Positions 29,203 through 37,209 of a stretch of 50,055 nucleotides of DNA are shown piece after piece. The DNA comes from Bacteroidales bacterium (lineage in GTDB: Bacteria; Bacteroidota; Bacteroidia; Bacteroidales; F082). The stretch lies in contig JANJXG010000056.1 in the NCBI GenBank assembly GCA_024709145.1, positions 1 to 50,055 of the forward strand, written 5' to 3'. A program made the position numbers and the translations under genes. Position 1 is the first letter of the stretch. Each line of letters opens with the position of its first letter. The notes below the pieces were generated by a model. That model did no database searches and had not been told where the DNA came from. It saw only the letters and a list, made by a program, of their open reading frames with translations.

Positions 29203-29348
29203 CTCATCTATGCTCAGTCGAAAAAATGATCACGATGTGTAACCAAAGACATTTTGTTAGCAACTTGATAAAAACAGATGCAACTTTATTGCCTGACAAT
29301 GCGTCTGCCAGTCGTGGTGTAGATGGTTGTTTTTTGTTTTGATACACG

Positions 29349-29888
29349 ATGGATGAAAAACAGCTGTTAACCGCATGTCTGCAAGGCGACAAAAAAGCTC
29401 AGAAAAAGCTTTATGAAACCTATGCACCAAAGATGTACGGAGTTTGTCTGAGGTACGCCAAAGACGAAGACACAGCACAGGATTATCTTCAGGAAGGCTT
29501 TGTCAGGGTGTTCACACATCTCGGCAAATTCAGACAAGAAGGTTCGTTCGAAGGTTGGGTTCGCCGCATAATGGTGAATACGGCACTCGAAAAGTTGCGT
29601 AAAACAGATATTTTTAAACATAGTTTGGAATTGGAAACTACAGCGCACAATACGCCCGATGCCGTTCAGCTCACCGATCAGCTGGATGTGGTTGATTTGT
29701 TGCACCTGATACAGTCACTGCCTGCCGGTTTCAGAACTGTTTTTAATCTCTATGCTATCGAGGGTTATACGCATCAGGAAATCGGCGAAATGATGCATAT
29801 CAGTGAAGGTACTTCCAAATCGCAGTACTCGAGAGCAAGACAATGGCTGCAAACTCGTTTGAACAAAAAAGAAAAACACGATGAATAA
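29349..29888 (+). CDS. ECF-type RNA polymerase sigma factor
   Basis: A 179-residue sigma-70 family protein with only regions 2 and 4, the ECF layout. Region 2 is at about 20-90 (YGVCLRYAKDEDTAQDYLQEGFVRVF, GSFEGWVRRIMVNTALEKLRK). Region 4 is at about 120-175 (LPAGFRTVFNLYAIEGYTHQEIGEMMHISEGT with a helix-turn-helix). Its stop overlaps the start of the anti-sigma/beta-barrel gene by eight bases, so the two are translationally coupled partners. It resembles the Das1 sigma factor that pairs with Dma1 in Bacteroides thetaiotaomicron, where the system controls outer-membrane vesicle production; orthology is an inference. Confidence 0.93.
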   Translation: MDEKQLLTACLQGDKKAQKKLYETYAPKMYGVCLRYAKDEDTAQDYLQEGFVRVFTHLGKFRQEGSFEGWVRRIMVNTALEKLRKTDIFKHSLELETTAHNTPDAVQLTDQLDVVDLLHLIQSLPAGFRTVFNLYAIEGYTHQEIGEMMHISEGTSKSQYSRARQWLQTRLNKKEKHDE

Positions 29889-31155
29889 GCAGCGGGATGA
29901 TATAAAAGATCTGTTTTATGACAAACTACATGGTTTAGAGCAAAGTCCGCCACCAGAGGTTTGGGAAAAAATTGCAGATTACCGGTCGACACGAAAGCGT
30001 AGAATAGGTTTTTGGTATAGTGCTGCTGCAATAGCACTTCTGTTGTTGACTACGGTCCCTTTTTGGCAGCTTAACACCGAAAACAAAAAATCTTTACCCG
30101 AAGCCAGCAACGCTCCGGAGTTGAACCTGTCGCTTCATTCAAAAGTAACTTCACTTCAATCTATTAAAAGAAAGAATGCAGAGAATGATGTTGTTTCGGT
30201 GAAAAAAGAAAGAGACCTTCTTGCGCAAGTCAGACAGCGTAATGTGATCCAGGCTCAAACCTCAACAGACTCTCCTGACGAAAAAGCTTCATTTGATGTT
30301 TTCCCGGTTGCTGAAGCAAACCTGATCAGTGATGAATCTGCACAGGAACAACTTGATGAAACAGTCATTGCCAGTTTAGTATCACGCGATGAAAATACCG
30401 GAGATAAATACCGGCTTGCCCAATGGCTGCTCAACAGCGAGTTTGATGGTGAATTGGAAGATCAGCGTCGCAACGATAAAAAACAGAAGGAAAGGGCTCA
30501 GTTATCACTTGCTTATGGAAGTGTTCCGGGGGGGACAGTCACAGCAAATGAGCTGCTCTATGAAAACAACAATGTAAGTTATAGGACTGATGCCTTTCAG
30601 TCGGATATTGCGTACGAGACAACTTTTTATGAGGAGGTTGAGCGGACTGATATCTATCCGCCTCTTACACTGGGTTTAAAGTTCAGTTATCGTGTTGGTC
30701 GGCGGCTCAGCCTTGAAACAGGGATTAGTTATACAGCCCTGAGTGTCCTGACTAAAACAGTGGTGATGGACGACATTCACAGTGAATATGTGAGGACACT
30801 GCATTACATCGGGTTGCCTGCAGGCCTTAGGTGGGACGCCTTTAAAGACCGCTGGTTTACAGGGTATGTGCAGCAATCGGTGATGATTGAAAAAGGAGTC
30901 AGGGCCATTAACAAGAGTCTTCGCTACGATAAAGGTCAACTTTTTGAATCTGATCAGTCTGGAATGCGCGTCCCCGGTGTTCAGCTGTCAACTCTATCTT
31001 CTCTTGGAGCTGATGTGTCAGTTTACAGGCATGTAAGCCTTTATGGCGAAGGCGGATTGCAAATTTTTTACCTCAATGGAACGCAGCCATTTAACCTCAG
31101 ATCGGCAAAAATGATGTGGCCTGTCTTTCATACCGGCATTCGTGTGAAATTTTAG
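29881..31155 (+). CDS. Dual-membrane-spanning anti-sigma factor with outer-membrane beta-barrel (Dma-like)
   Basis: The 424-residue protein has three parts. An N-terminal cytoplasmic anti-sigma-like segment (1-40) carries the pattern SPPPEVWEKIADY. One transmembrane helix follows (about 46-62). A long charged, low-complexity periplasmic linker (about 65-210) leads to a C-terminal region from about 215 that looks like an outer-membrane beta-barrel of roughly eight strands (LTLGLKFSYRVGRRLSLETGISY, ending GIRVKF). It would span both membranes, so outer-membrane state could be passed directly to the sigma factor encoded just upstream. This matches the architecture described for Dma anti-sigma factors in Bacteroides. 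The stimulus is unknown. Confidence 0.85.
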   Translation: MNKQRDDIKDLFYDKLHGLEQSPPPEVWEKIADYRSTRKRRIGFWYSAAAIALLLLTTVPFWQLNTENKKSLPEASNAPELNLSLHSKVTSLQSIKRKNAENDVVSVKKERDLLAQVRQRNVIQAQTSTDSPDEKASFDVFPVAEANLISDESAQEQLDETVIASLVSRDENTGDKYRLAQWLLNSEFDGELEDQRRNDKKQKERAQLSLAYGSVPGGTVTANELLYENNNVSYRTDAFQSDIAYETTFYEEVERTDIYPPLTLGLKFSYRVGRRLSLETGISYTALSVLTKTVVMDDIHSEYVRTLHYIGLPAGLRWDAFKDRWFTGYVQQSVMIEKGVRAINKSLRYDKGQLFESDQSGMRVPGVQLSTLSSLGADVSVYRHVSLYGEGGLQIFYLNGTQPFNLRSAKMMWPVFHTGIRVKF

Positions 31156-31212
31156 CAATAAATGCAACGGTTTGCGCTTGCTTTGCGTCTTTGCATTAAT
31201 TAAGGCTCAGTC

Positions 31213-32508
31213 ATGAAAAATTCGAGGTTTATTTTCACAATTACACTGCTTATAGTAGGTGCTTTTTCCGTATTTACCTCCTGTCAGGATAAAATTTACG
31301 AGGAAATTACCTATGTGGCCAATGTCCCTGTTTATATGGATTTTGCCGAATTCAGGGCATCTGTAAAAAGACAGGCACCGAAGACTCTCGTTAGTCCCGG
31401 AAAAATTTATTTCTACAACAATTACCTGTTCATCAATGAGAATCAGGAAGGAGTGCACGTGATTGATAACAGCAATCCTTCATCTCCTATATTTACGGCT
31501 TTCATCGCCATTCCGGGAAATATCGATATTTCGGTGAGGGGCAATATTCTTTATGCAGATAGTTACATTGATATGGTAGCTATTGATATTACTGATCCAC
31601 AAAATCCGATTGAGATTGATCGTATCGAAGGGGTGTTTCCAAATGTGATCCCACAACTTAATGATGCGTACCCGGTTTACGGTCTTGATTTCGAAAAAGG
31701 TGTAGTGGTAGGTTGGGAAAAGAAGGAAGTAACAGAAACAATCGAAAAGGGTACCAACTACCGGGCTGAATCCTTGGTTTTTAACCCTATCGGCGTGCCA
31801 CAGCTTGGTTCGGCAGATGTGAGCCTGATCGGACAAAATACTGGCATTGGTGGTTCGATGGCTCGCTTCACAATTGTTGGAAGTCATTTGTATGCTGTGC
31901 ATAACAGCGCTCTGAAGGTTTTTAATATTAGCCAAACGCCAGGCATGGCTTTAGGCACTGAAGTGCAGCTAGAACGCACAGTCGAAACTATCTACCCGTT
32001 TGAAGGGAGACTGTTTCTTGGAACAACAACAGGAATGTTGGTTTACTCACTCGACGATCCCGCCATGCCTTCATTTGTATCCGTGTTTGAACACGTAAAT
32101 TCATGCGATCCTGTGGTTGTGGATGGTCAGTTCGCATATGTCACTTTGAGGTCGGGAAACAACTGCAACAACATGGTTAATCAACTGGATGTAGTTGATA
32201 TTACATCAGTTGAAAATCCATTTTTGGTAAAATCCTATCCCATGTACAATCCCCATGGCGTGGGTATTGACAACAAGGTGTTGTTTGTTTGCGACGGAGA
32301 TGCAGGACTTAAGATATACGATGCCACCGATCCCATGGAAATTCATCAGCACCAGCTGGCTCATTTTCCAGAAGTAAAGAGTTTTGATGTGATTCCTTTT
32401 AATGGGCTGTTGATGATGATTGGTGCTGATGGTTTGTATCAGTACGATTACAGTAACTTGACTGCCCTGACATTGTTGAGCCGGATACCGGTTACTTCCA
32501 AACCTTGA
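31213..32508 (+). CDS. LVIVD-repeat lipoprotein
   Basis: A 431-residue lipoprotein: the signal ends at FTSC (Cys about residue 24), then repeats of about 40 residues with patterns such as GVHVIDNSNPSSP, MVAIDITDPQNPIEI and LDVVDITSVENPF. These are LVIVD repeats, which probably form a beta-propeller at the cell surface or in the periplasm. It lies 57 bases after the Dma-like gene and before a strong terminator, so it is probably the third gene of the sigma/anti-sigma operon and may be an accessory or sensor component. That functional link is inferred only from position. Confidence 0.82.
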   Translation: MKNSRFIFTITLLIVGAFSVFTSCQDKIYEEITYVANVPVYMDFAEFRASVKRQAPKTLVSPGKIYFYNNYLFINENQEGVHVIDNSNPSSPIFTAFIAIPGNIDISVRGNILYADSYIDMVAIDITDPQNPIEIDRIEGVFPNVIPQLNDAYPVYGLDFEKGVVVGWEKKEVTETIEKGTNYRAESLVFNPIGVPQLGSADVSLIGQNTGIGGSMARFTIVGSHLYAVHNSALKVFNISQTPGMALGTEVQLERTVETIYPFEGRLFLGTTTGMLVYSLDDPAMPSFVSVFEHVNSCDPVVVDGQFAYVTLRSGNNCNNMVNQLDVVDITSVENPFLVKSYPMYNPHGVGIDNKVLFVCDGDAGLKIYDATDPMEIHQHQLAHFPEVKSFDVIPFNGLLMMIGADGLYQYDYSNLTALTLLSRIPVTSKP

Positions 32509-32544
32509 TCACCATGTATTCACTAACCATTTTTCTTCATAAAC

Positions 32545-32594
32545 CCGGATTTTATCCGGCTGTTGCCTCCGCAAGGCCGGAGGCAACAGTTTTT
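32545..32594 (+). terminator. Terminator of the sigma/anti-sigma/LVIVD operon
   Basis: Perfect 12-bp stem (32560-32571 with 32578-32589), 6-base loop, then TTTTT. A smaller perfect hairpin CCGGAT/ATCCGG (32545-32550, 32554-32559) stands directly before it. The next gene starts only 15 bases after the T run, so partial read-through or attenuation is possible. Confidence 0.85.
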
Positions 32595-32608
32595 AAAACT
32601 TTACTCCT

Positions 32609-32800
32609 ATGAAACTCAGATTCTGGAAAAAGGACAAAACATCCAGCGGTATGTCCGAAGCCGTATTATGGCAGCTAAGTCCGCTGAGAAAACTGATTGG
32701 AAACCAGCCTCAAGCCTGGAATAATAGGCTCGGTAAACAGCATAACCTGCGCAAACACCTGAGCAAATTGTGGAAACTCAATCAGGTTTCGCTTTGGTAA
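32609..32800 (+). CDS. Small basic ORF of unknown function
   Basis: A 63-residue frame beginning with an ATG shortly after the terminator. The product is basic and rich in Trp, Leu and Lys with no signal peptide or known motif. It overlaps the GTG-started beta-barrel gene by 31 bases in another frame, which could mean translational coupling, or a disrupted single gene. I do not recognise it; it may be a real cytoplasmic partner or an artefact. Confidence 0.35.
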   Translation: MKLRFWKKDKTSSGMSEAVLWQLSPLRKLIGNQPQAWNNRLGKQHNLRKHLSKLWKLNQVSLW

Positions 32801-33612
32801 TTTTTTCAAAGCAAACAGCTTATGCTGCGGGTTCACGCAGGCAACTGCTACCTTTGAGTGGTATTGCCAGTCTATTGACTGCGTTTTGTCTTTTTGTTTT
32901 TTCTGAAACTTTCGCCCAAACAAGTCAATCGGCAATCACCCTGAAAAGCGGGGAGATTGTTTATGGTCGAATCAGTTCAGTCGACAGCATCCAGGGTCTG
33001 CGCCTTGAGAATGACTGTGGCATCAGGTTTATTCAGCAATTTGAGATTGATACCATTGTAAGAATAAAAGACCAGGGTTTTTTTGCGGATAAGAAGAAAT
33101 CGTGGTACAACATCAGCTCACTAGCCCTCTTGTTTGGCGAAGGTCGGAATGATATGGTTCCGATACCTTCGCTGACAATGGTCAATGGATATAATTTTCA
33201 TCCTCAGTTATTTACTGGTATTGGAATCGGTTACGAGTATTATGAATGGAGTGTCATGCCTGTTTTTGCTGAAGTGAAATATTTTCTGAATCGTAAAAAA
33301 ACGACACCATTTCTTAGTTTAAAACTCGGTGCAGGGATATCCTTGTCGCGCAATTTTCAAACTAATGACTATGAAACCAACGGGCTTTCGGGTAAAACAT
33401 ACACTGGTGTGCTGATTGCTCCTGAGGCAGGTCTGCTGTTTCCAATGGGAAAACGTGATGCCATCTTATTGAGTCTTGGTTATCATCACCAGGAACTCTC
33501 GCATGATAGCTACACTTATTATTACTGGATTCCAGGCTTTGAGCCCATGAAGAAAAGAGTTTATATCAATTACAACCGCATCAGTCTCCGGGTTTCATAT
33601 CTTTTCCATTAA
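32770..33612 (+). CDS. Outer-membrane beta-barrel protein
   Basis: A 280-residue protein with a hydrophobic export segment at about 28-48 ending FAQ, then about 60 residues with a short beta-rich unit (ITLKSGEIVYGRISSVDSIQGLRL), then a C-terminal barrel-like region with alternating aromatic strands (FLSLKLGAGISLSRNF, AILLSLGYHHQEL, ISLRVSYLFH). The final aromatic residue before the stop fits outer-membrane insertion signals. The start is uncertain: GTG at 32770 is the first usable codon and gives an unusually long N-terminal tail before the signal. It overlaps acs by four bases at its 3' end. Confidence 0.7.
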   Translation: METQSGFALVIFSKQTAYAAGSRRQLLPLSGIASLLTAFCLFVFSETFAQTSQSAITLKSGEIVYGRISSVDSIQGLRLENDCGIRFIQQFEIDTIVRIKDQGFFADKKKSWYNISSLALLFGEGRNDMVPIPSLTMVNGYNFHPQLFTGIGIGYEYYEWSVMPVFAEVKYFLNRKKTTPFLSLKLGAGISLSRNFQTNDYETNGLSGKTYTGVLIAPEAGLLFPMGKRDAILLSLGYHHQELSHDSYTYYYWIPGFEPMKKRVYINYNRISLRVSYLFH

Positions 33613-35516
33613 CGGAAATAAATTGAACCTTTCACGATTTCATTTACAACTTCCGGGTCGAGCAAGGTACTGGTATCGCCAAAATCAGATATTTTGCCTT
33701 CAGCGATTTTCATCAGGATGCGTCGCATAATTTTACCTGACCTTGTTTTAGGTAGTCCCGTCACGATCTGTATCTTATCAGGACGTGCGAAAGTACCAAT
33801 CATATTGCTAACAGCCAGCATGATAGAGTTTCGGATGCCTTCCTCGCCACCGGTACTAAATTGCGGACAGACCACAAAAGCATAGATCCCCTGGCCTTTG
33901 ATGGGATGCGGAAAGCCAACCACCGCTGACTCATCAACGAGGGGGTGTTCATTGATGGCGTTTTCAATCTCGGCTGTACCAAGCCGGTGACCTGAGACAT
34001 TGATTACATCATCCACGCGACCCAGAATGCGGTAATAGCCGTCTTCGTCCCGTTTTACCCCATCTCCTGAAAAATACAGGCCTGGATAGGTGCTGAAGTA
34101 TGTTTTAACGAAGCGGTCGTGATCGCCCCAAATGGTGCGAGCCATTCCTGGCCAAGGGAATCCTATGCAAAGGTTACCTTCGACACTGTTTCCCATCAGC
34201 TGTTTGCCCTCAGGATCAACAATAGTGGGTTGAATGCCCATAACCGGCAAGGTTGCGTAGGACGGTTTTGTTGGTGTAATGCCTGCATAAGGGCTTATCA
34301 TGATTCCTCCGGTTTCAGTTTGCCACCAGGTGTCAACAATCGGGCAGCGATTTTTTCCGATGTGGTCGTGATACCAGTGCCAGGCTGCTTCGTTGATGGG
34401 TTCGCCAACGGTGCCAAGCACTTTCAGTGAGCTGAGATCTTTGTTTTCGAGCCATTCCAGGCCGAGTGCCATAAGAGACCGAATGGCTGTGGGTGCTGTG
34501 TAAAATTGGTTAACCCGGTGCTTATCAACGATATTCCAAAATCGCCCGGCGTCGGGCCAGGTAGGGATGCCTTCAAACATCAGGCTTGTTCCGCCCGCCA
34601 GCAATGGTCCGTAGACCAGATAGCTGTGTCCGGTGATCCAACCGATATCGGCAGAACAAAAATAAATGTCGCCATCGCCATATTGAAAAATATTTCGAAA
34701 AGTGTAAGCAGTGTAAACCATGTAACCGGCAGTGGAATGAACCAATCCTTTGGGCTTACCGGTTGAGCCGCTGGTGTAAAGGATGAAAAGAGGGTCTTCG
34801 GCCTCCATTTCAGTAGCAGGATTTTCGTCGTGACTGTTCTCCATCAGCTCGTGCCACCAGAAGTCGCGCCCATGAAGCATTGAAATGTCTTCGCCGGTTC
34901 GCTTCAATACGATGGCTTTTCGAACGCAGCGACACTGACTCATGGCTTCGTCGGCAATCTGCTTGATGGGGATTGTTTTTGCGCCTCTGAATCCTCCATC
35001 AGAGGTGATAAGTAAACGTGCTCCTGCATCCTGCAATCGTTCGCTCAACGATTGAGCTGAGAATCCGGCAAAAATTACAGAGTGGATAGCGCCAATGCGT
35101 GCACAGGCAAGCATGGCGATCACAAGTTCAGGAACCATTGGCATATAGATAGCAACTCTGTCACCTTTGGTGATGCCAGACGAAAGCAACACATTGGCAA
35201 AGCGTTTCACTTGCGTAAAAAGCTCGAGGTAGGTCAGGCTGCGCGATGCCTCCTTAGGGTCGTTGGCTTCCCAGATAATTGCTGGCTGTTGCCCCCTGAA
35301 AAAGAGGTGTCTTTCAAAAATATTTTCGGTGATATTCAGTCTTGCTCCATCAAACCAACGCACCTGCCCCTTGTTGAAGTCCCATTGCAGCGTTTCGTGC
35401 CATTTTTTTCGCCAGTAGAAACTGTCAGCAATATTCGACCAAAAACCGGTTGGGTTTGATACACTTTTTTGATATTCAAAGATATAACCGCCAAGGGTAG
35501 AGATTTTCGGAATCAT
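33609..35516 (-). CDS. acs: Acetyl-CoA synthetase
   Basis: Acs activates acetate to acetyl-CoA through acetyl-AMP. Motifs of the adenylate-forming superfamily are present: YTSGSTGKPKG (P-loop), DTWWQTETGG, the hinge region GRVDDVINVSGHRL, and the acetylation-controlled Lys595 in TRSGKIMRRIL. The N-terminal FWSNIADSFYWRKKWHETLQW matches the family. At 635 residues it is full length. Transcribed leftward, it is convergent with the barrel gene. It implies acetate scavenging, perhaps controlled by lysine acetylation as in other bacteria. Confidence 0.96.
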   Translation of the reverse strand: MIPKISTLGGYIFEYQKSVSNPTGFWSNIADSFYWRKKWHETLQWDFNKGQVRWFDGARLNITENIFERHLFFRGQQPAIIWEANDPKEASRSLTYLELFTQVKRFANVLLSSGITKGDRVAIYMPMVPELVIAMLACARIGAIHSVIFAGFSAQSLSERLQDAGARLLITSDGGFRGAKTIPIKQIADEAMSQCRCVRKAIVLKRTGEDISMLHGRDFWWHELMENSHDENPATEMEAEDPLFILYTSGSTGKPKGLVHSTAGYMVYTAYTFRNIFQYGDGDIYFCSADIGWITGHSYLVYGPLLAGGTSLMFEGIPTWPDAGRFWNIVDKHRVNQFYTAPTAIRSLMALGLEWLENKDLSSLKVLGTVGEPINEAAWHWYHDHIGKNRCPIVDTWWQTETGGIMISPYAGITPTKPSYATLPVMGIQPTIVDPEGKQLMGNSVEGNLCIGFPWPGMARTIWGDHDRFVKTYFSTYPGLYFSGDGVKRDEDGYYRILGRVDDVINVSGHRLGTAEIENAINEHPLVDESAVVGFPHPIKGQGIYAFVVCPQFSTGGEEGIRNSIMLAVSNMIGTFARPDKIQIVTGLPKTRSGKIMRRILMKIAEGKISDFGDTSTLLDPEVVNEIVKGSIYFR

Positions 35517-35672
35517 AGAATTGTCATTTTATTGGATGAAAAGAACAAAAACCTCGATAAAAATAGTTTTTTTGTTGATAAAAAAACAAGTAATCGCATT
35601 TGACTGTTACATTGAGCAGATTATCGGACTAAATAAGTGTTTGTGTTAAAAAAAAATAAGGAAGATTATCGG

Positions 35673-36089
35673 ATGAAAGGAAAGAAATTATTTTCAGTCA
35701 AATACTCTGAGGATTTGATGCATGTGGGGCTGCTTGCATTTCGTGGGATGGTGTCGGTGATGATGCTGACGCATGGATTGCCAAAATTGGAGCGGCTTGT
35801 TGCGGGAGGTGAAATAATCTTTCCTGATCCCCTGGGTGTTGGTTCATTTTTCTCGCTGCTGTTGGTAGTATTTGCTGAGTTTGTATGTTCGCTTTTTGTG
35901 ATTTTGGGTTTGGCCACACGATTGTCGCTGATTCCACAGATCATCACCATGGCTGTAGCAGTATTTGTGGTTCATGCCGGCGATGTTTTCGCAAAAAAGG
36001 AAATGGGATTGTTGTATCTGTCAGCCTACGTACTGCTGTTGATTACAGGACCGGGGCGGTACTCCGTTGACAGGTTTTTCCATAAATAA
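35673..36089 (+). CDS. DoxX-family membrane protein
   Basis: A 138-residue protein with four hydrophobic segments and the DoxX pattern (LAFRGMVSVMMLTHGLPKLERL, FAEFVCSLFVILGLATRL, FVVHAGDVFAKKEMGLLYLSAYVLLLITGPG). The family comprises small inner-membrane proteins, some linked to quinone or thiol redox functions; the role of this one is unknown. The ATG at 35673 (MKGKKLF) was chosen over a GTG 12 codons earlier. It stands alone between divergent acs and the convergent S24 regulator. Confidence 0.85.
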   Translation: MKGKKLFSVKYSEDLMHVGLLAFRGMVSVMMLTHGLPKLERLVAGGEIIFPDPLGVGSFFSLLLVVFAEFVCSLFVILGLATRLSLIPQIITMAVAVFVVHAGDVFAKKEMGLLYLSAYVLLLITGPGRYSVDRFFHK

Positions 36090-36090
36090 G

Positions 36091-36114
36091 AAAAGGCCGT
36101 CGACAGTCTTTTCA
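36091..36114. terminator. Weak bidirectional terminator
   Basis: AAAAGGCCG/CAGTCTTTT hairpin with one mismatch and one wobble lies between the convergent DoxX and regulator genes, flanked by A and T runs on the two sides. Confidence 0.4.
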
Positions 36115-36125
36115 GTGCTGAGTGA

Positions 36126-36929
36126 TCACAGATTGAGTTTCATCTGGATGGCCTGCACCTCACGCTGAAGTTGTCTGACGGTTTCGGTGAGGGGGTCGCG
36201 TTCGCGGTTAGGCTCGGGCATTTCGGAGCTTATGTAGTGGATAAATTTCCACACTTCCCTGATTTCGCCTGCACCGATGTCGTAAGGTTCGTAAAGGGTG
36301 TTGAGCGAATGAAGGGTAAGCAGGCCTTCGTCCTTGAGTTTGTTTTCAACAATTTTAAATACAATGCCTTCGTCACGGGTAAGGATGATGTAGGGTTGGT
36401 GACTTCGGATAAAGTTCCAGTCAACAACATATTCGCCGGTGACGTAGGATTTATCGGGTATTGGTAACATGGAATCGCCACTGATCTGGAAGCTACGGTA
36501 CTTTTTGTTGTTGGAGAGAAAAGGCAGATGAAAGGCGGGTAATACCTTAATATATTCAGGATCGGCGAAGCCAGTGGTATAGCCTGCTTTGGCTTTTTCT
36601 TCCACCAGCTCAATGTTTTCGGTATTGTTGCTGTCAATAGTGGTAGTGAGCACCCGGAGCTCACTACCTTGTATATACACATCAAAGCCTCTCTCGAGTT
36701 GGCGGAGCTGGCTTTCGCTCAGCGCAGCAAGATCAATTTTTACCAGTGTGTCGATAGCAATATTGAAGTGTCTGGAGAAGGCAACGAGTGCTTCGATGCC
36801 GGGCTGAGCCACCTGATTTTCATAGCCACTCAGTGTGGAACGCTTCATATTGAGTGCAAAAGCCAAATCGTCCTGAGTGCGTCCGCGTCTTTTTCTGAGA
36901 AATTTAATGTTGTTGCTGAAGTATGTCAT
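36126..36929 (-). CDS. LexA-like HTH-S24 transcriptional regulator
   Basis: A 267-residue repressor-type protein. The N-terminal XRE helix-turn-helix (about 5-62: RTQDDLAFALNMKRSTLSGYE) is followed by an S24 (LexA/UmuD) domain with the Ser153-Lys192 dyad (SGDSMLPI, IVFKIVENK). A plausible self-cleavage site is Ala115-Gly116 (KAKAGYTTG). A short C-terminal coiled segment follows. By family logic, RecA filaments on damaged DNA would trigger self-cleavage and derepress targets. It is divergent from the Y-family polymerase gene, so it is likely the regulator of that gene and of itself. A shorter SOS route through canonical LexA cannot be excluded. Confidence 0.88.
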   Translation of the reverse strand: MTYFSNNIKFLRKRRGRTQDDLAFALNMKRSTLSGYENQVAQPGIEALVAFSRHFNIAIDTLVKIDLAALSESQLRQLERGFDVYIQGSELRVLTTTIDSNNTENIELVEEKAKAGYTTGFADPEYIKVLPAFHLPFLSNNKKYRSFQISGDSMLPIPDKSYVTGEYVVDWNFIRSHQPYIILTRDEGIVFKIVENKLKDEGLLTLHSLNTLYEPYDIGAGEIREVWKFIHYISSEMPEPNRERDPLTETVRQLQREVQAIQMKLNL

Positions 36930-36956
36930 ATGATAAATTTTAGTTTTTTCGAAAGG

Positions 36957-36996
36957 CCTGTCAACACAGGTTCCAGCTTGTTTTCAAACCAAGCTG
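36957..36996. promoter_or_regulatory. Inverted repeats upstream of the S24 regulator
   Basis: Two perfect dyads lie 28 bases or more upstream of the regulator start: CCTGT/ACAGG (36957-36970, 4-base centre) and CAGCTTG/CAAGCTG (36974-36996, 9-base centre). They are candidate autoregulatory operators. Confidence 0.4.
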
Positions 36997-37058
36997 TAAG
37001 TGTACCCTGTCGTAATTGGTTCGAAAAAAATGAAAAATTACTTGCAATTATTAAAAAA

Positions 37059-37130
37059 ATGATTAATTTAACGTCGTCAAAAATGATTAAAAACACGTCA
37101 AAGATACATTAATCAAAACGAATGTCAAGT
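37059..37130. promoter_or_regulatory. Three spaced repeats upstream of dinB, putative operators
   Basis: Related units start at 37059, 37083 and 37108, i.e. every 24-25 bases. The first two begin ATGATTAA and have a GTC at the same offset (position 15); the third begins ATTAATCA with GTC two bases later. Spacing of about two helical turns and a bit, and location between two divergent genes, fit a multi-site operator for the S24 regulator. Confidence 0.45.
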
Positions 37131-37209
37131 AATTAAACAATTTTTTTTGCAGCATAGAGCGAGAGCTGAGGTTTTTGCTGTTTTTGCGGGCTGTGTAATA
37201 TAGAAGCAG

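Noticed and set aside
29226-29342. 38-codon frame in the leader before the ECF sigma factor, possible leader peptide
   Set aside because: No ribosome-binding site, repeated codons or overlapping attenuator hairpin; likely chance in a 200-base non-coding leader.
31161-31197. AATGCAA/TTGCATT inverted repeat between the anti-sigma and LVIVD genes
   Set aside because: The loop is 23 bases, the stem weak and no T run follows, so it does not look like a terminator; not strong enough to call an operator.
36936-36963. E. coli-like TTGACA-N16-TAAAAT upstream of the S24 regulator on the minus strand
   Set aside because: Bacteroidota housekeeping sigma factors do not use this consensus; with AT-rich DNA such a match is unremarkable.
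36669-37112. 147-codon plus-strand frame across the start of the S24 regulator
   Set aside because: It is the antisense shadow of the regulator gene and runs into the repeat-rich intergenic region; no family pattern.
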